From Streptococcus sanguinis (GTDB lineage: Bacteria > Bacillota > Bacilli > Lactobacillales > Streptococcaceae), in contig NZ_LR134002.1 in assembly GCF_900635155.1 (NCBI RefSeq), positions 930,001 through 994,000 of the forward strand: a DNA stretch of 64,000 nt, written 5' to 3'. A program made the position numbers and the translations under genes. Position 1 is the first letter of the stretch. Every line of letters starts with the position of its first letter. Shown piece by piece: positions 16,730 through 24,019 of this stretch. Below the pieces are notes generated by a model. It saw only the letters and a list, made by a program, of their open reading frames with translations. It did not search any database and had not been told where the DNA came from.

Positions 16730-16774
16730 AAGGGGAACTTTATTAAAGTTCAAAGATTGATGCTAAATGAAACT

Positions 16775-16800
16775 AAAAGAGTTGGATTTCCAACTCTTTT
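16775..16800. terminator. Bidirectional terminator between ABC exporter and ABC-F genes
   Basis: AAAAGAGTTGG / CCAACTCTTTT perfect 11-bp stem with ATTT loop; T-runs on both strands. Confidence 0.92.
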
Positions 16801-16803
16801 TGC

Positions 16804-18330
16804 TTATAATTCAACTTCCTCCAACCCTGTCTCCGTAAGTCGATAAATCTTCTGGCAGACTTCTTTGAGAAAAATCCGATCGTGGGAGACAGCGATAATG
16901 GCGCCAGGATAGGTCGCCAAAAGTTGGCGAACCTGAGGCTGAGAGGTGGGAGAGAAGTTGCGGGTTGGTTCGTCCAGAAGGAGGACATTGGGACGGTCTA
17001 AGACTAGTTTGAGCAGGAGGAGCTTGGCTTTTTGACCTCCGGAAAGCTGCCCAATCGGGTGGCGGGCCTCATCGCGCGTGAACTGGAGGCTGGCGAGATG
17101 AGTCAGGATTTTCTCCTCATGGGACTTGTCGCCAGGGGGAGCCAGAAAGTCCAAAGGACTGCTCTCATCAGCCAGCAAGTCTCCATAATGCTGGGGCATG
17201 TAGCTGACCCGCATATCTGTCCGCTCACGCAGAATCTTCCATATTTCTTTAAGCAGAGTAGATTTGCCTGCACCATTCGCACCAATCAGTCCGATTTTTT
17301 CCTGGCCGCAGACCTCCAGAGTCAGGTTCTTCGCCAGTTGTCGTTCGTCTGTTTCCAGTTTCATTCCCTCTAATTTCAGGATTCTTTTGGTCAATGGCAG
17401 AGCTTCTATGTCTGAGAAGTGAAGGCTGATGGCCTCTTCCTGTGTCGGGATTTCGGTCATTTCAGCGCCTGCCTTTTCAAATCGTTTGCCCTGCGAGAGG
17501 ACGTTTTTCATCTTCTTGGCTACCAGTCGACCTGCAGTAGCGTCATGGGTGTTTCGTAAAGTATGCTCCACACTCTGCTTAACCCGTCGATGTTTTTCCA
17601 TGGTCTTGGCGTGTTCTTCCCGCTCTTTCCGTGCCAATTGACCTTGTTTTTCAAAGGATTCCTGACGTTGATGGCGGTAATTTTCATAGTCCAGACTCTT
17701 GACACTGGTTCTAGCCTCCTGCTTCTTTTTGATTCGCTCCAGATGAACAATCTTGGTCGCAGCTTGAGCGAGAAAGTGCTCGTCGTGAGAGACGAAAAGG
17801 ACCGTTCTCTGGCTGTGGCTGATAAAGTTTTCCAGCCATGTCAGAGTTTCGAGATCAAGGTCATTAGAGGGCTCATCAAGAAAGAGAATGTCCCAATCGC
17901 TGGCTAGTTTCTTGATAAGCTGGACTTTAAGCTTTTCTCCTCCAGATAGGCTAGAGAGCTGCTGCTGACTGGCAAAACGCTGGCTGTCAAAGTTGAGCTC
18001 TCCAGCATAGCGGTAGAGCTTGGCATAGTCCAGCTCTGTCTCAAAATCAGCAAAGAAATAGTCATTGAGCGTCAGTTGGGCATCCTCTGAAGGTAGCTGC
18101 TGGGGTAAGTAGACAGCAGCAGTATAGGACTTATCAATCTGTCCGCTGTAGCTGACATAGGAACTGACCAGTCGCTCGTCTAGCAGGAGCTTGAGCAGGG
18201 TGGACTTGCCATTGCCCTCCTCACCGATAATAGCGACCTTGTCTCCTTGATTGACAGTCAGTGACAAATCTTTGACTAACTCTTTCAGGTCTTTTAGGTG
18301 GGTGATAGTTAGATTTCTTATTTGAAGCAT
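16804..18330 (-). CDS. ABC-F ATPase of the antibiotic-resistance (ribosome protection) type
   Basis: 508 residues, two ATPase domains and no membrane segment. Domain 1: Walker A GEEGNGKST, signature LSGGEKLKV, Walker B DILFLDEPSNDLD. A long charged linker (~190-300, rich in KxxR and EKxxR) is the region that reaches the peptidyl-transferase centre in ARE-type ABC-F proteins. Domain 2: GANGAGKST, LSGGQKAKL, LLLDEPTRNFSP; the TRNFSP replacement of the usual TNHLD is seen in Lsa/Vga-like relatives. It probably displaces drugs such as lincosamides, pleuromutilins or macrolides from the ribosome (inference). GAAGGAGA precedes the ATG, and the ~300-base leader carries an attenuator-like terminator and tiny uORFs. 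Confidence 0.88.
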   Translation of the reverse strand: MLQIRNLTITHLKDLKELVKDLSLTVNQGDKVAIIGEEGNGKSTLLKLLLDERLVSSYVSYSGQIDKSYTAAVYLPQQLPSEDAQLTLNDYFFADFETELDYAKLYRYAGELNFDSQRFASQQQLSSLSGGEKLKVQLIKKLASDWDILFLDEPSNDLDLETLTWLENFISHSQRTVLFVSHDEHFLAQAATKIVHLERIKKKQEARTSVKSLDYENYRHQRQESFEKQGQLARKEREEHAKTMEKHRRVKQSVEHTLRNTHDATAGRLVAKKMKNVLSQGKRFEKAGAEMTEIPTQEEAISLHFSDIEALPLTKRILKLEGMKLETDERQLAKNLTLEVCGQEKIGLIGANGAGKSTLLKEIWKILRERTDMRVSYMPQHYGDLLADESSPLDFLAPPGDKSHEEKILTHLASLQFTRDEARHPIGQLSGGQKAKLLLLKLVLDRPNVLLLDEPTRNFSPTSQPQVRQLLATYPGAIIAVSHDRIFLKEVCQKIYRLTETGLEEVEL

Positions 18331-18350
18331 AGATGTCTCCTTCGTTTTTT

Positions 18351-18388
18351 AACACAAAATACAGCCCTGCTTTATTTAGCAGAGCTGT
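18351..18388 (-). terminator. Attenuator terminator in the ABC-F leader
   Basis: On the minus strand ACAGCTCTGCT / AGCAGGGCTGT form an 11-bp stem (one G-T pair, loop AAATAA) followed by ATTTTGTG, about 20 bases before the ABC-F ribosome binding site. CTGCTTT at 18400-18406 can pair instead with AAAGCAG of the 3' arm (18367-18373), giving a mutually exclusive antiterminator. Confidence 0.7.
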
Positions 18389-18502
18389 TGAGATTGCACA
18401 AAGCAGACACAGGAGTGTCTAAGTAGGATTATTCGTCTATAGGCTTCCAGCTTACACTGTCATAGGAGCGACAGGATTAATCTAAAGATAAGCAAATAGA
18501 AG

Positions 18503-18547
18503 CTAGAAAGCACAAAAAATGAACATCCCGCGGATATGCAGAAACAT
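18503..18547 (-). CDS. Possible 14-residue ORF in the ABC-F leader
   Basis: ATG to TAG encoding MFLHIRGMFIFCAF. It is hydrophobic like many antibiotic-sensing leader peptides, but no Shine-Dalgarno sequence stands at proper distance. Speculative. Confidence 0.25.
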   Translation of the reverse strand: MFLHIRGMFIFCAF

Positions 18548-18587
18548 GACAAAATCTACTAAATAAAGTTTCCTTTAAAAAATAGAC

Positions 18588-18607
18588 TTAATTTTTCATG
18601 TCTCCAT
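18588..18607 (-). CDS. Two overlapping three-codon uORFs in the ABC-F leader
   Basis: A strong GGAGGT (18610-18615 on the minus strand) precedes ATG-GAG-ACA-TGA (18607-18596, Met-Glu-Thr), whose stop overlaps ATG-AAA-AAT-TAA (18599-18588, Met-Lys-Asn). The second has the better spacing from the ribosome site. Start-stop uORFs are a plausible drug-sensing element for an ABC-F gene (inference). Confidence 0.45.
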
Positions 18608-18632
18608 GTACCTCCGAAATAGTTCTGCTTTA

Positions 18633-18661
18633 AGTCTAACAGAAGAAAGTAAATTCGTCAA
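18633..18661 (-). promoter_or_regulatory. ABC-F promoter with overlapping cre-like site
   Basis: On the minus strand TTGACG (18656-18661), 17-base spacer, extended -10 TGTTAGACT (hexamer 18633-18638). TGAAAGCGCTTGAC (18657-18670), resembling a CcpA cre site, overlaps the -35. Confidence 0.6.
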
Positions 18662-18786
18662 GCGCTTTCAAATAAATAAAAATTTTTAAAAGATTTTTGG
18701 AGCAAATTTTTATAAACTCTCTAAGAATATTGATTTCAAGGCTTTTAAGCTGATTTTGATATATAATTTTTTAATTATATAAAAAT
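18662..18786. other. AT-rich spacer between divergent ABC-F and serine hydrolase promoters
   Basis: Very AT-rich DNA with runs of A and T and no ORF with a ribosome binding site. It separates the two divergent promoters and may act as an UP-element-like or bendable region; apart from that I see nothing in it. Confidence 0.4.
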
Positions 18787-18815
18787 TTGACATATACCAA
18801 AAAATTATATATAAT
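18787..18815 (+). promoter_or_regulatory. Perfect consensus sigma-A promoter of the serine hydrolase array
   Basis: TTGACA (18787-18792), exactly 17 bases, TATAAT (18810-18815). The ~130-base leader holds a CTGGAAT / ATTCCAG hairpin. Confidence 0.85.
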
Positions 18816-18951
18816 CGTCTTGTATATAAAAATAATATATATAAAATGATTATACAAATAGGCCTAAAATTTGTAAAAGATAAGAAGAGCTGGAATGGGA
18901 TAGGATAGATTCCAGTCGTCATTTTAAATTGTATCTAAGGAGCAAGAAACC

Positions 18952-19143
18952 ATGCCAAAAACTTTATTTCTCTGGCTTTTAACAGTCCTAAGCTTAGGAC
19001 TAGTAAAAACGCCTCAAGCTAAGACGATGGAGCAATCTTTGAAGTCTAACACGGCGGTCATTGAGATTAGCCAAAAAATTCAGGACTATGTCAAGAAAGA
19101 TGAAGCGACAAGGGTGGCTGTAGAAACTGTGACCTTTGATTAG
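18952..19143 (+). pseudogene. Truncated serine hydrolase paralogue (63-residue secreted fragment)
   Basis: 63 codons behind a perfect promoter and AAGGAG. The signal peptide (PKTLFLWLLTVLSLGLVKTPQA) and the next ~40 residues (SQKIQDYVKKDEATRVAVETVTFD) align with the N-termini of the three full-length hydrolases downstream (GQKIQDFVKEHEKTTAGMATTVFD) and the frame then ends in TAG, before the SxxK serine. No homology continues after the stop, so the rest was deleted. It cannot be a hydrolase, but with intact promoter, ribosome site and signal peptide it could still be secreted as a ~40-residue peptide. Either a relic of recombination in the array or a co-opted small protein. Confidence 0.75.
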
Positions 19144-19178
19144 ATGATGCAAATCATTGCGTAAGAAAGGAGAAAGCT

Positions 19179-19244
19179 ATGTTAAGAATTTTTATCCGAA
19201 TGGTATACAGAAGTATCGCCTATGCGATTGTTGAAGCTAAATAG
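19179..19244 (+). CDS. Possible 21-residue cationic peptide
   Basis: ATG behind AAAGGAGA at good spacing, 21 codons to TAG, next gene 12 bases later. The peptide begins MLRIFIRMVYRSIAYAI and alternates hydrophobic and basic residues, so it could lie along a membrane. It is too short to judge by homology. It may be a leader for the first hydrolase or a small membrane peptide. Confidence 0.4.
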   Translation: MLRIFIRMVYRSIAYAIVEAK

Positions 19245-19256
19245 AAAGGAAATATC

Positions 19257-21038
19257 ATGAAAAAATCATTTATTCTAACGCTTCTAACGATTATAACTCT
19301 AGGACTCTTCCGGCCAGTTACAGCCTTGGCTGAAGAACAGAAGCTGCCGTCTGGTACGGACCGTGACAAAATCGGTCAGAAAATCCAAGACTTTGTCAAG
19401 GAACATGAAAAGACGACGGCCGGTATGGCAACAACCGTTTTTGACAAGGACGGGACTATTTACCAAGGTAGTTTTGGCTATATGAATAAGGAAAAAGGCA
19501 TTAAAGCCGACGACAGTAGTGTCTTTGAATGGGGGTCAGTCGGGAAACTAGCTATCTGGGTCTCCGTCATGCAGCTCTGGGAAGAGGGCAAGATTGACCT
19601 TAACGAAGACATTCGCACCTATCTGCCAGAGGGATTTATGAAGACTTTGCGCTACGACAATCCCGTCACTATGACAGACCTCATGAACCATCAGGCCGGC
19701 TTTGGCGAGTCTACCCACGCCTATAAGGAAGATAAGGGCTTGTCTATTGAGGAGATTCTGGCAGTTAATCAGCCAGAACAGTCCTACGAGCCAGGCACCA
19801 TGACAGCGTACTCAAACTTTTCTGCTAGTCTGGCAGCCTACATCGTTGAGAGAATCTCCGGTCAGGACTTCTCAGCCTATGTCCATGAACATATCTTCCA
19901 ACCACTAGGAATGAAAGACACTGCTCTATCAGCTGACTTTAAAGAAAATCCAAAGATTTACCAGAAGCGGATGGAGCAAATCTCTTATCGGGCGGACGGG
20001 ACATCTATGGGAACTAGCTATTTTCATTTAGGACTTTACCCGGCAGGGAATGCCGTCTCTACTCTGGCGGACTTCCAGAAGTTTGCCCAAGCGCTTTTGA
20101 AGAAAGAAAAGCTTTTCAAGCACGCTGAGACTTGGACAACCCTTTACACGGCAACATCGAATTATCCAGGAACGGATATGCCGCTCAATATGCACGGTTT
20201 TTGGACACGGGAGTACGGCACGACGCTTGTTGGCCATGGAGGAAACTCAACTGGCTACTCATCTTATATTCTGCTGGACTTGAAAAATGGTATAGGTATG
20301 ACCATTATGACGAATCAAGATCATGAGTTGGTTTATAACTATGAAATGCCAGCCTTGGTTTTTGGACCTAAGAAAAAGACGGACTCAGCCACCTTTGACA
20401 AATTCCAGTCTGGCAATTACCGATCTGCTCGCTCCTTTGCCAGTGGTCCTATGTCTATCTCCAGAATCTTGCTTTACACTCAGTTTGTTGAGAAATCCAA
20501 GGACAATCCGCTTTTGAGTCAGAATTTTTCAGTAGTCAGCGGTAGTGGAGACGAGACTAAGGTAACAGCTTCCTATGGCGATAACTTCAGAGTCAAGGAT
20601 AGCGAGTTCTTTACAGACTGGGCTCTGCTTATTTCAGCGGCAGTCGGAATTGTTTTCAGTATCATTCTCTTTTTGGCACGGGGCGGACTGGATCTCTTCC
20701 GCTTGGTCTTCAAAAAAGGTCAATCTAAAACACCAAAACCTCTTCGTATCTGGACTTACCTAACTTCCTTGGCTGGAGTAGGTGTGGCTATAAACTTCCT
20801 CCTCCTCTTCAACACATTTGCTACCAGTGATCTGACCTTTTTAGCTAGCTGGCGCTACATGGTCTTTGCCGGTCTGGGATTGATTCTGGCTGGCTGTGCA
20901 GTCTTCCCACTTCTGACCAAAGCAAGAAAAGGACTGAGCAAGAGCCGACTCTACCTGACGGTCATGACTAGTCTATCTGCGTTGGCAATCGTGGTTAATA
21001 TCCTCTACTGGTCGCTCTATCAGTGGTGGGCATTGTGA
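19257..21038 (+). CDS. Membrane-anchored serine hydrolase, beta-lactamase family, copy 1
   Basis: 593 residues: signal peptide (~1-25, ending ALA-EE), a class C beta-lactamase/PBP4*-type domain (~30-360), a linker, and four C-terminal membrane helices (~455-593). Catalytic motifs: S94-V-G-K97 (SxxK), Y185-S-N187 (YxN) and H327-G-G329 (the KTG-box equivalent). Such proteins act outside the membrane as D-amino acid peptidases, esterases or teichoic-acid modifiers (family knowledge). Copies 2 and 3 have T where this one has G in SxxK. AAAGGA precedes the ATG. Near-identical signal peptides and tails among copies point to recent tandem duplication or gene conversion. Confidence 0.85.
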   Translation: MKKSFILTLLTIITLGLFRPVTALAEEQKLPSGTDRDKIGQKIQDFVKEHEKTTAGMATTVFDKDGTIYQGSFGYMNKEKGIKADDSSVFEWGSVGKLAIWVSVMQLWEEGKIDLNEDIRTYLPEGFMKTLRYDNPVTMTDLMNHQAGFGESTHAYKEDKGLSIEEILAVNQPEQSYEPGTMTAYSNFSASLAAYIVERISGQDFSAYVHEHIFQPLGMKDTALSADFKENPKIYQKRMEQISYRADGTSMGTSYFHLGLYPAGNAVSTLADFQKFAQALLKKEKLFKHAETWTTLYTATSNYPGTDMPLNMHGFWTREYGTTLVGHGGNSTGYSSYILLDLKNGIGMTIMTNQDHELVYNYEMPALVFGPKKKTDSATFDKFQSGNYRSARSFASGPMSISRILLYTQFVEKSKDNPLLSQNFSVVSGSGDETKVTASYGDNFRVKDSEFFTDWALLISAAVGIVFSIILFLARGGLDLFRLVFKKGQSKTPKPLRIWTYLTSLAGVGVAINFLLLFNTFATSDLTFLASWRYMVFAGLGLILAGCAVFPLLTKARKGLSKSRLYLTVMTSLSALAIVVNILYWSLYQWWAL

Positions 21039-21257
21039 TTATTTTCCCGCTTTCTTTTTGGGAATGGACTGTCTCATGAGGTAAACCGTTTGATTAATTC
21101 TTTTTACAATCTTAAGGTTAGTGATTTTTCAACAGGAGCTGAAGTACGATAGCTGTCTTTTATACAGAGCGCGGCTAAACGAAGCAAAAAATCAAGGATC
21201 TTATCAGACTACAAAAAGCAAGCAGATAAAATCAAACCATTTAAAGGAGAAAATCAG

Positions 21258-22070
21258 ATGACCAATGAAACAAGAAGCAAACCACAACCAAAACTAGTCT
21301 GGCCGTTCCTAGCTTGGAACTTCGGCTGGACTTGGGGATTTATGTTGCTAGCGATTATTCTCAAAAATCTCTGGCCGGAAAATCCACCCGTACTTTATCT
21401 GACTCTGGAAGGCCTCCTATCTAGTCTCAGTATGTTCGGACCGGTGTTAGCAAGCCTAATGGTGCTGAAAATAAAAGGCTTCAAAGCCATCTGTTCCTTT
21501 ATCTTCTCAAGCAAGAAAGGGACTTGGCTCTATCTCCTACTCTTCAGTGGAGGTCTGGCAGTGACTTTTGCATTAGCTTCCGGAGGCAAGCTAGTAGACG
21601 GAGCTCTGCTTTCATTTATTGGATCCTTTATCTACCTCATGACCATGGCTGGTGGCATGGAAGAGCCTGGCTGGCGAGGCTTTCTGCAGCCGGCTTTGGA
21701 AAAGAAGTTCTCTATGCTTATCGCCTCCTCAATAACTGGACTAGCTTGGGCTTGCTGGCATATTCCTCTCTGGTTTTATGACCGCTTTTATGATCGGAGT
21801 CAGAATCCCTTTCTAGTCTATACCATTGTAACTATAATCCAGTCTATCTGGTTTGCTGCGCTGCATAAGAAGACGAAATCCGTCCTTGCCTGTATGATTT
21901 TCCACGCCCTGCTAGACATTCTGATAGAAACCTTTGTCGGCATCAACCTAGCTGATAAGTTTGATTTTTCTCAGGTCAACTCCCTCTTTTACCTTGGCGG
22001 CTTGGGCATTCTGACCCTTTACAGTATTTATCTCTGGTATCGGGCGGATAAAGAAGAGAAAAACTCATGA
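21258..22070 (+). CDS. CPBP family intramembrane protease, inside the hydrolase array
   Basis: 270 residues with about seven membrane helices. CPBP/Abi motifs are present: EEPGWRGFL (EExxxR, motif 1), WACWHIPLWF (W/FxxxH, motif 2) and HALLDILIE (HxxxD/N, motif 3), the residues of the type II CAAX prenyl endopeptidase-like glutamate proteases. In Gram-positive bacteria such proteins act in bacteriocin self-immunity or protein maturation. AAAGGAG lies before the ATG. It interrupts the three hydrolase copies, so it may process or protect against something made in this locus (inference). Confidence 0.88.
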   Translation: MTNETRSKPQPKLVWPFLAWNFGWTWGFMLLAIILKNLWPENPPVLYLTLEGLLSSLSMFGPVLASLMVLKIKGFKAICSFIFSSKKGTWLYLLLFSGGLAVTFALASGGKLVDGALLSFIGSFIYLMTMAGGMEEPGWRGFLQPALEKKFSMLIASSITGLAWACWHIPLWFYDRFYDRSQNPFLVYTIVTIIQSIWFAALHKKTKSVLACMIFHALLDILIETFVGINLADKFDFSQVNSLFYLGGLGILTLYSIYLWYRADKEEKNS

Positions 22071-22171
22071 CTAAAAAATAAGAATAAGCTGATTCTAAAA
22101 TTAAAAGGAGACTGTACAATTATCTGACCTTAGCTCATGTGAATCTTTGAGTCGAACAGAAAGGAAATGCT

Positions 22172-23953
22172 ATGAAAAAATCATTTATTCTGATACTTTT
22201 AACGATTATAACTCTAGGAATCTTCCGGCCGAGCGCTGCTTTAGCTGACTCGCAGAAGTTGCCGTCTGGCACAGATCGCAGCCAAATTGGTCAGAAAATC
22301 CAAGACTTTGTCAAGGAACATGAAAAGACAACGGCCGGTATGGCAACAGCAGTCTTTGATAAAAACGGAACCATCTACAAGGGAAATTTTGGCTATGTGG
22401 ATAAGGAAAACAAAGTCAAAGTTGACGATGACAGTGTTTTTGAATGGGCTTCAATCACTAAACTGACGGTCTGGGTGTCGGTCATGCAGCTCTGGGAGCA
22501 AGGGAAGCTAGACTTAGAAGAAGACATCCGCACCTATTTGCCGGAAGGCTTTCTCCGCAATCTTCGCTACGATAAACCTATCACCATGCTGGATCTGATG
22601 AACCATCAGGCTGGCTTTGATGAAATGCCACTCTACAAAAAGGGAGATAAGAGCGACTTGGAAGAGCAGTTCCGCGATTACCAGCCTATTCAGTCCTTTG
22701 AGCCGGGTACGACGACATCATACTCTAACTACAGCACGGCTTTGGCATCCTATATCGTGGAGCGGATTTCTGGGCAGAAGTATGCAGACTATGTCCATGA
22801 GCATGTTTTTGAGCCGCTGGGCATGAATCGGACTGCTATCTTGCCTGACTTATCGGACAACGCTTACGTACAGGAAAAGCGCAAGGAGGATAAGGGCTAT
22901 GATGACCAAGGTAAGCTCTTGGGAGATACACCATTTAAGCTCTGGATGTACCCAGTCGGAGGGGCTGTGGGGACTCTAGGAGACCTACAGAAATTCGCCC
23001 AGGCCTTGCTGGAACGTAAGGCGCTCTTTCATCGTCCAGAAACTTGGACCGAGCTTTACTCAACAACCTCTACCCACCCTGGTACGGATATTGTTCGTAA
23101 TGCTCATGGCTTTTGGGCCAGTCACTATGGTGTTACCTTGCTGGGACACAGTGGTAATGCTGATGGCTTTTCTAGCTATCTTTACTTGGATCTGAAAAAT
23201 GGCATCGGCCAAGTCATCTTAACCAATCAACTGTATGAACAAGTTTACAATGTTCAAATGCCGGAGCTGACATTTGGCAAGATGCAGACTGTCAGTGAAG
23301 CTACTAAAAAGCAGTTCAAGCCTGGCTCTTACCACTATCTGAGAAGCTATAATAGGGGGCCGCTGTCCTTCATGCTCATGATTCCCGGGGCAATCCAAAA
23401 GATTAACAAAGTCTCAGATCAGCCGGATCTGCAGAGCACTTTCTGGACTATTGACCGAAGCCAAGGTGCTGACCGCCTCGAATTTGGTGTCCTTAATGCA
23501 GAAAGGATTTCCGATTCAGTTCTCTTTAGGCATTATCTAGTCGTGTTTCTTGGAGGTCTGGCACTCGTGTTTGCTCTGGGAAATATCTTGATTAGTTTTC
23601 TGATTGGCGGTTTCCGTCTCATCCTGCGTAAAGCAAAAAGTTCGGTACCTCGCTCTTGGAAGGTCTGGAATTACCTGACTTCTTTAGGAATGCTGCTGTT
23701 TGCTGGAAATCTCATTCTGCTTTTACTGGCTGCCATGAATCAGGATTACTCAATTGTTCAATCTTGGAGTTATATGGTCTTTGCAGGTCTGGGCCTGTTC
23801 TTAGCAGGCTGTGCAGTTTTTCCGCTCTTCAGCAAAGCTCGAAAGCGTCTCGGAAAAGGCCGCCTCTTCTTGACGGCTCTGACTAGTCTATCCGCCCTGG
23901 CCATAGTCGTTAATATCCTCTACTGGTCGCTTTATCAGTGGTGGGTGATGTGA
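22172..23953 (+). CDS. Membrane-anchored serine hydrolase, beta-lactamase family, copy 2
   Basis: 593 residues, same architecture as copy 1: signal peptide ending in AALA-DS, catalytic domain with S94-I-T-K97, YSN and a variant H-S-G (LLGHSGNADGF) in place of H-G-G, and four C-terminal membrane helices ending YQWWVM. The substrate-facing loops (GFDEMPLYKKGDKSDLEEQF) differ from copy 1 (GFGESTHAYKEDKGLS) but resemble copy 3, so copies 2 and 3 are the closer pair there. AAAGGA before the ATG. Probably extracytoplasmic peptidase or esterase on envelope material. Confidence 0.85.
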   Translation: MKKSFILILLTIITLGIFRPSAALADSQKLPSGTDRSQIGQKIQDFVKEHEKTTAGMATAVFDKNGTIYKGNFGYVDKENKVKVDDDSVFEWASITKLTVWVSVMQLWEQGKLDLEEDIRTYLPEGFLRNLRYDKPITMLDLMNHQAGFDEMPLYKKGDKSDLEEQFRDYQPIQSFEPGTTTSYSNYSTALASYIVERISGQKYADYVHEHVFEPLGMNRTAILPDLSDNAYVQEKRKEDKGYDDQGKLLGDTPFKLWMYPVGGAVGTLGDLQKFAQALLERKALFHRPETWTELYSTTSTHPGTDIVRNAHGFWASHYGVTLLGHSGNADGFSSYLYLDLKNGIGQVILTNQLYEQVYNVQMPELTFGKMQTVSEATKKQFKPGSYHYLRSYNRGPLSFMLMIPGAIQKINKVSDQPDLQSTFWTIDRSQGADRLEFGVLNAERISDSVLFRHYLVVFLGGLALVFALGNILISFLIGGFRLILRKAKSSVPRSWKVWNYLTSLGMLLFAGNLILLLLAAMNQDYSIVQSWSYMVFAGLGLFLAGCAVFPLFSKARKRLGKGRLFLTALTSLSALAIVVNILYWSLYQWWVM

Positions 23954-23961
23954 TATAAGTT

Positions 23962-23988
23962 GCTTGCCTTCCTTTGGGAAGGCGGGCT
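23962..23988 (+). terminator. Hairpin between hydrolase copies 2 and 3
   Basis: GCCTTCC / GGAAGGC stem with small loop, followed only by CTTTGTCTG, so termination is probably partial. Confidence 0.4.
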
Positions 23989-24019
23989 TTGTCTGTGTAA
24001 TTCTGCAAAGGAGAATCGC

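Noticed and set aside
18823..18951. Riboswitch in the leader of the hydrolase array
   Set aside because: Only one simple 7-bp hairpin is visible; no conserved riboswitch core was recognised.
23960..24019. Upstream extension of hydrolase copy 3
   Set aside because: It covers a hairpin and the ribosome site; alignment with copies 1 and 2 starts at ATG 24020.
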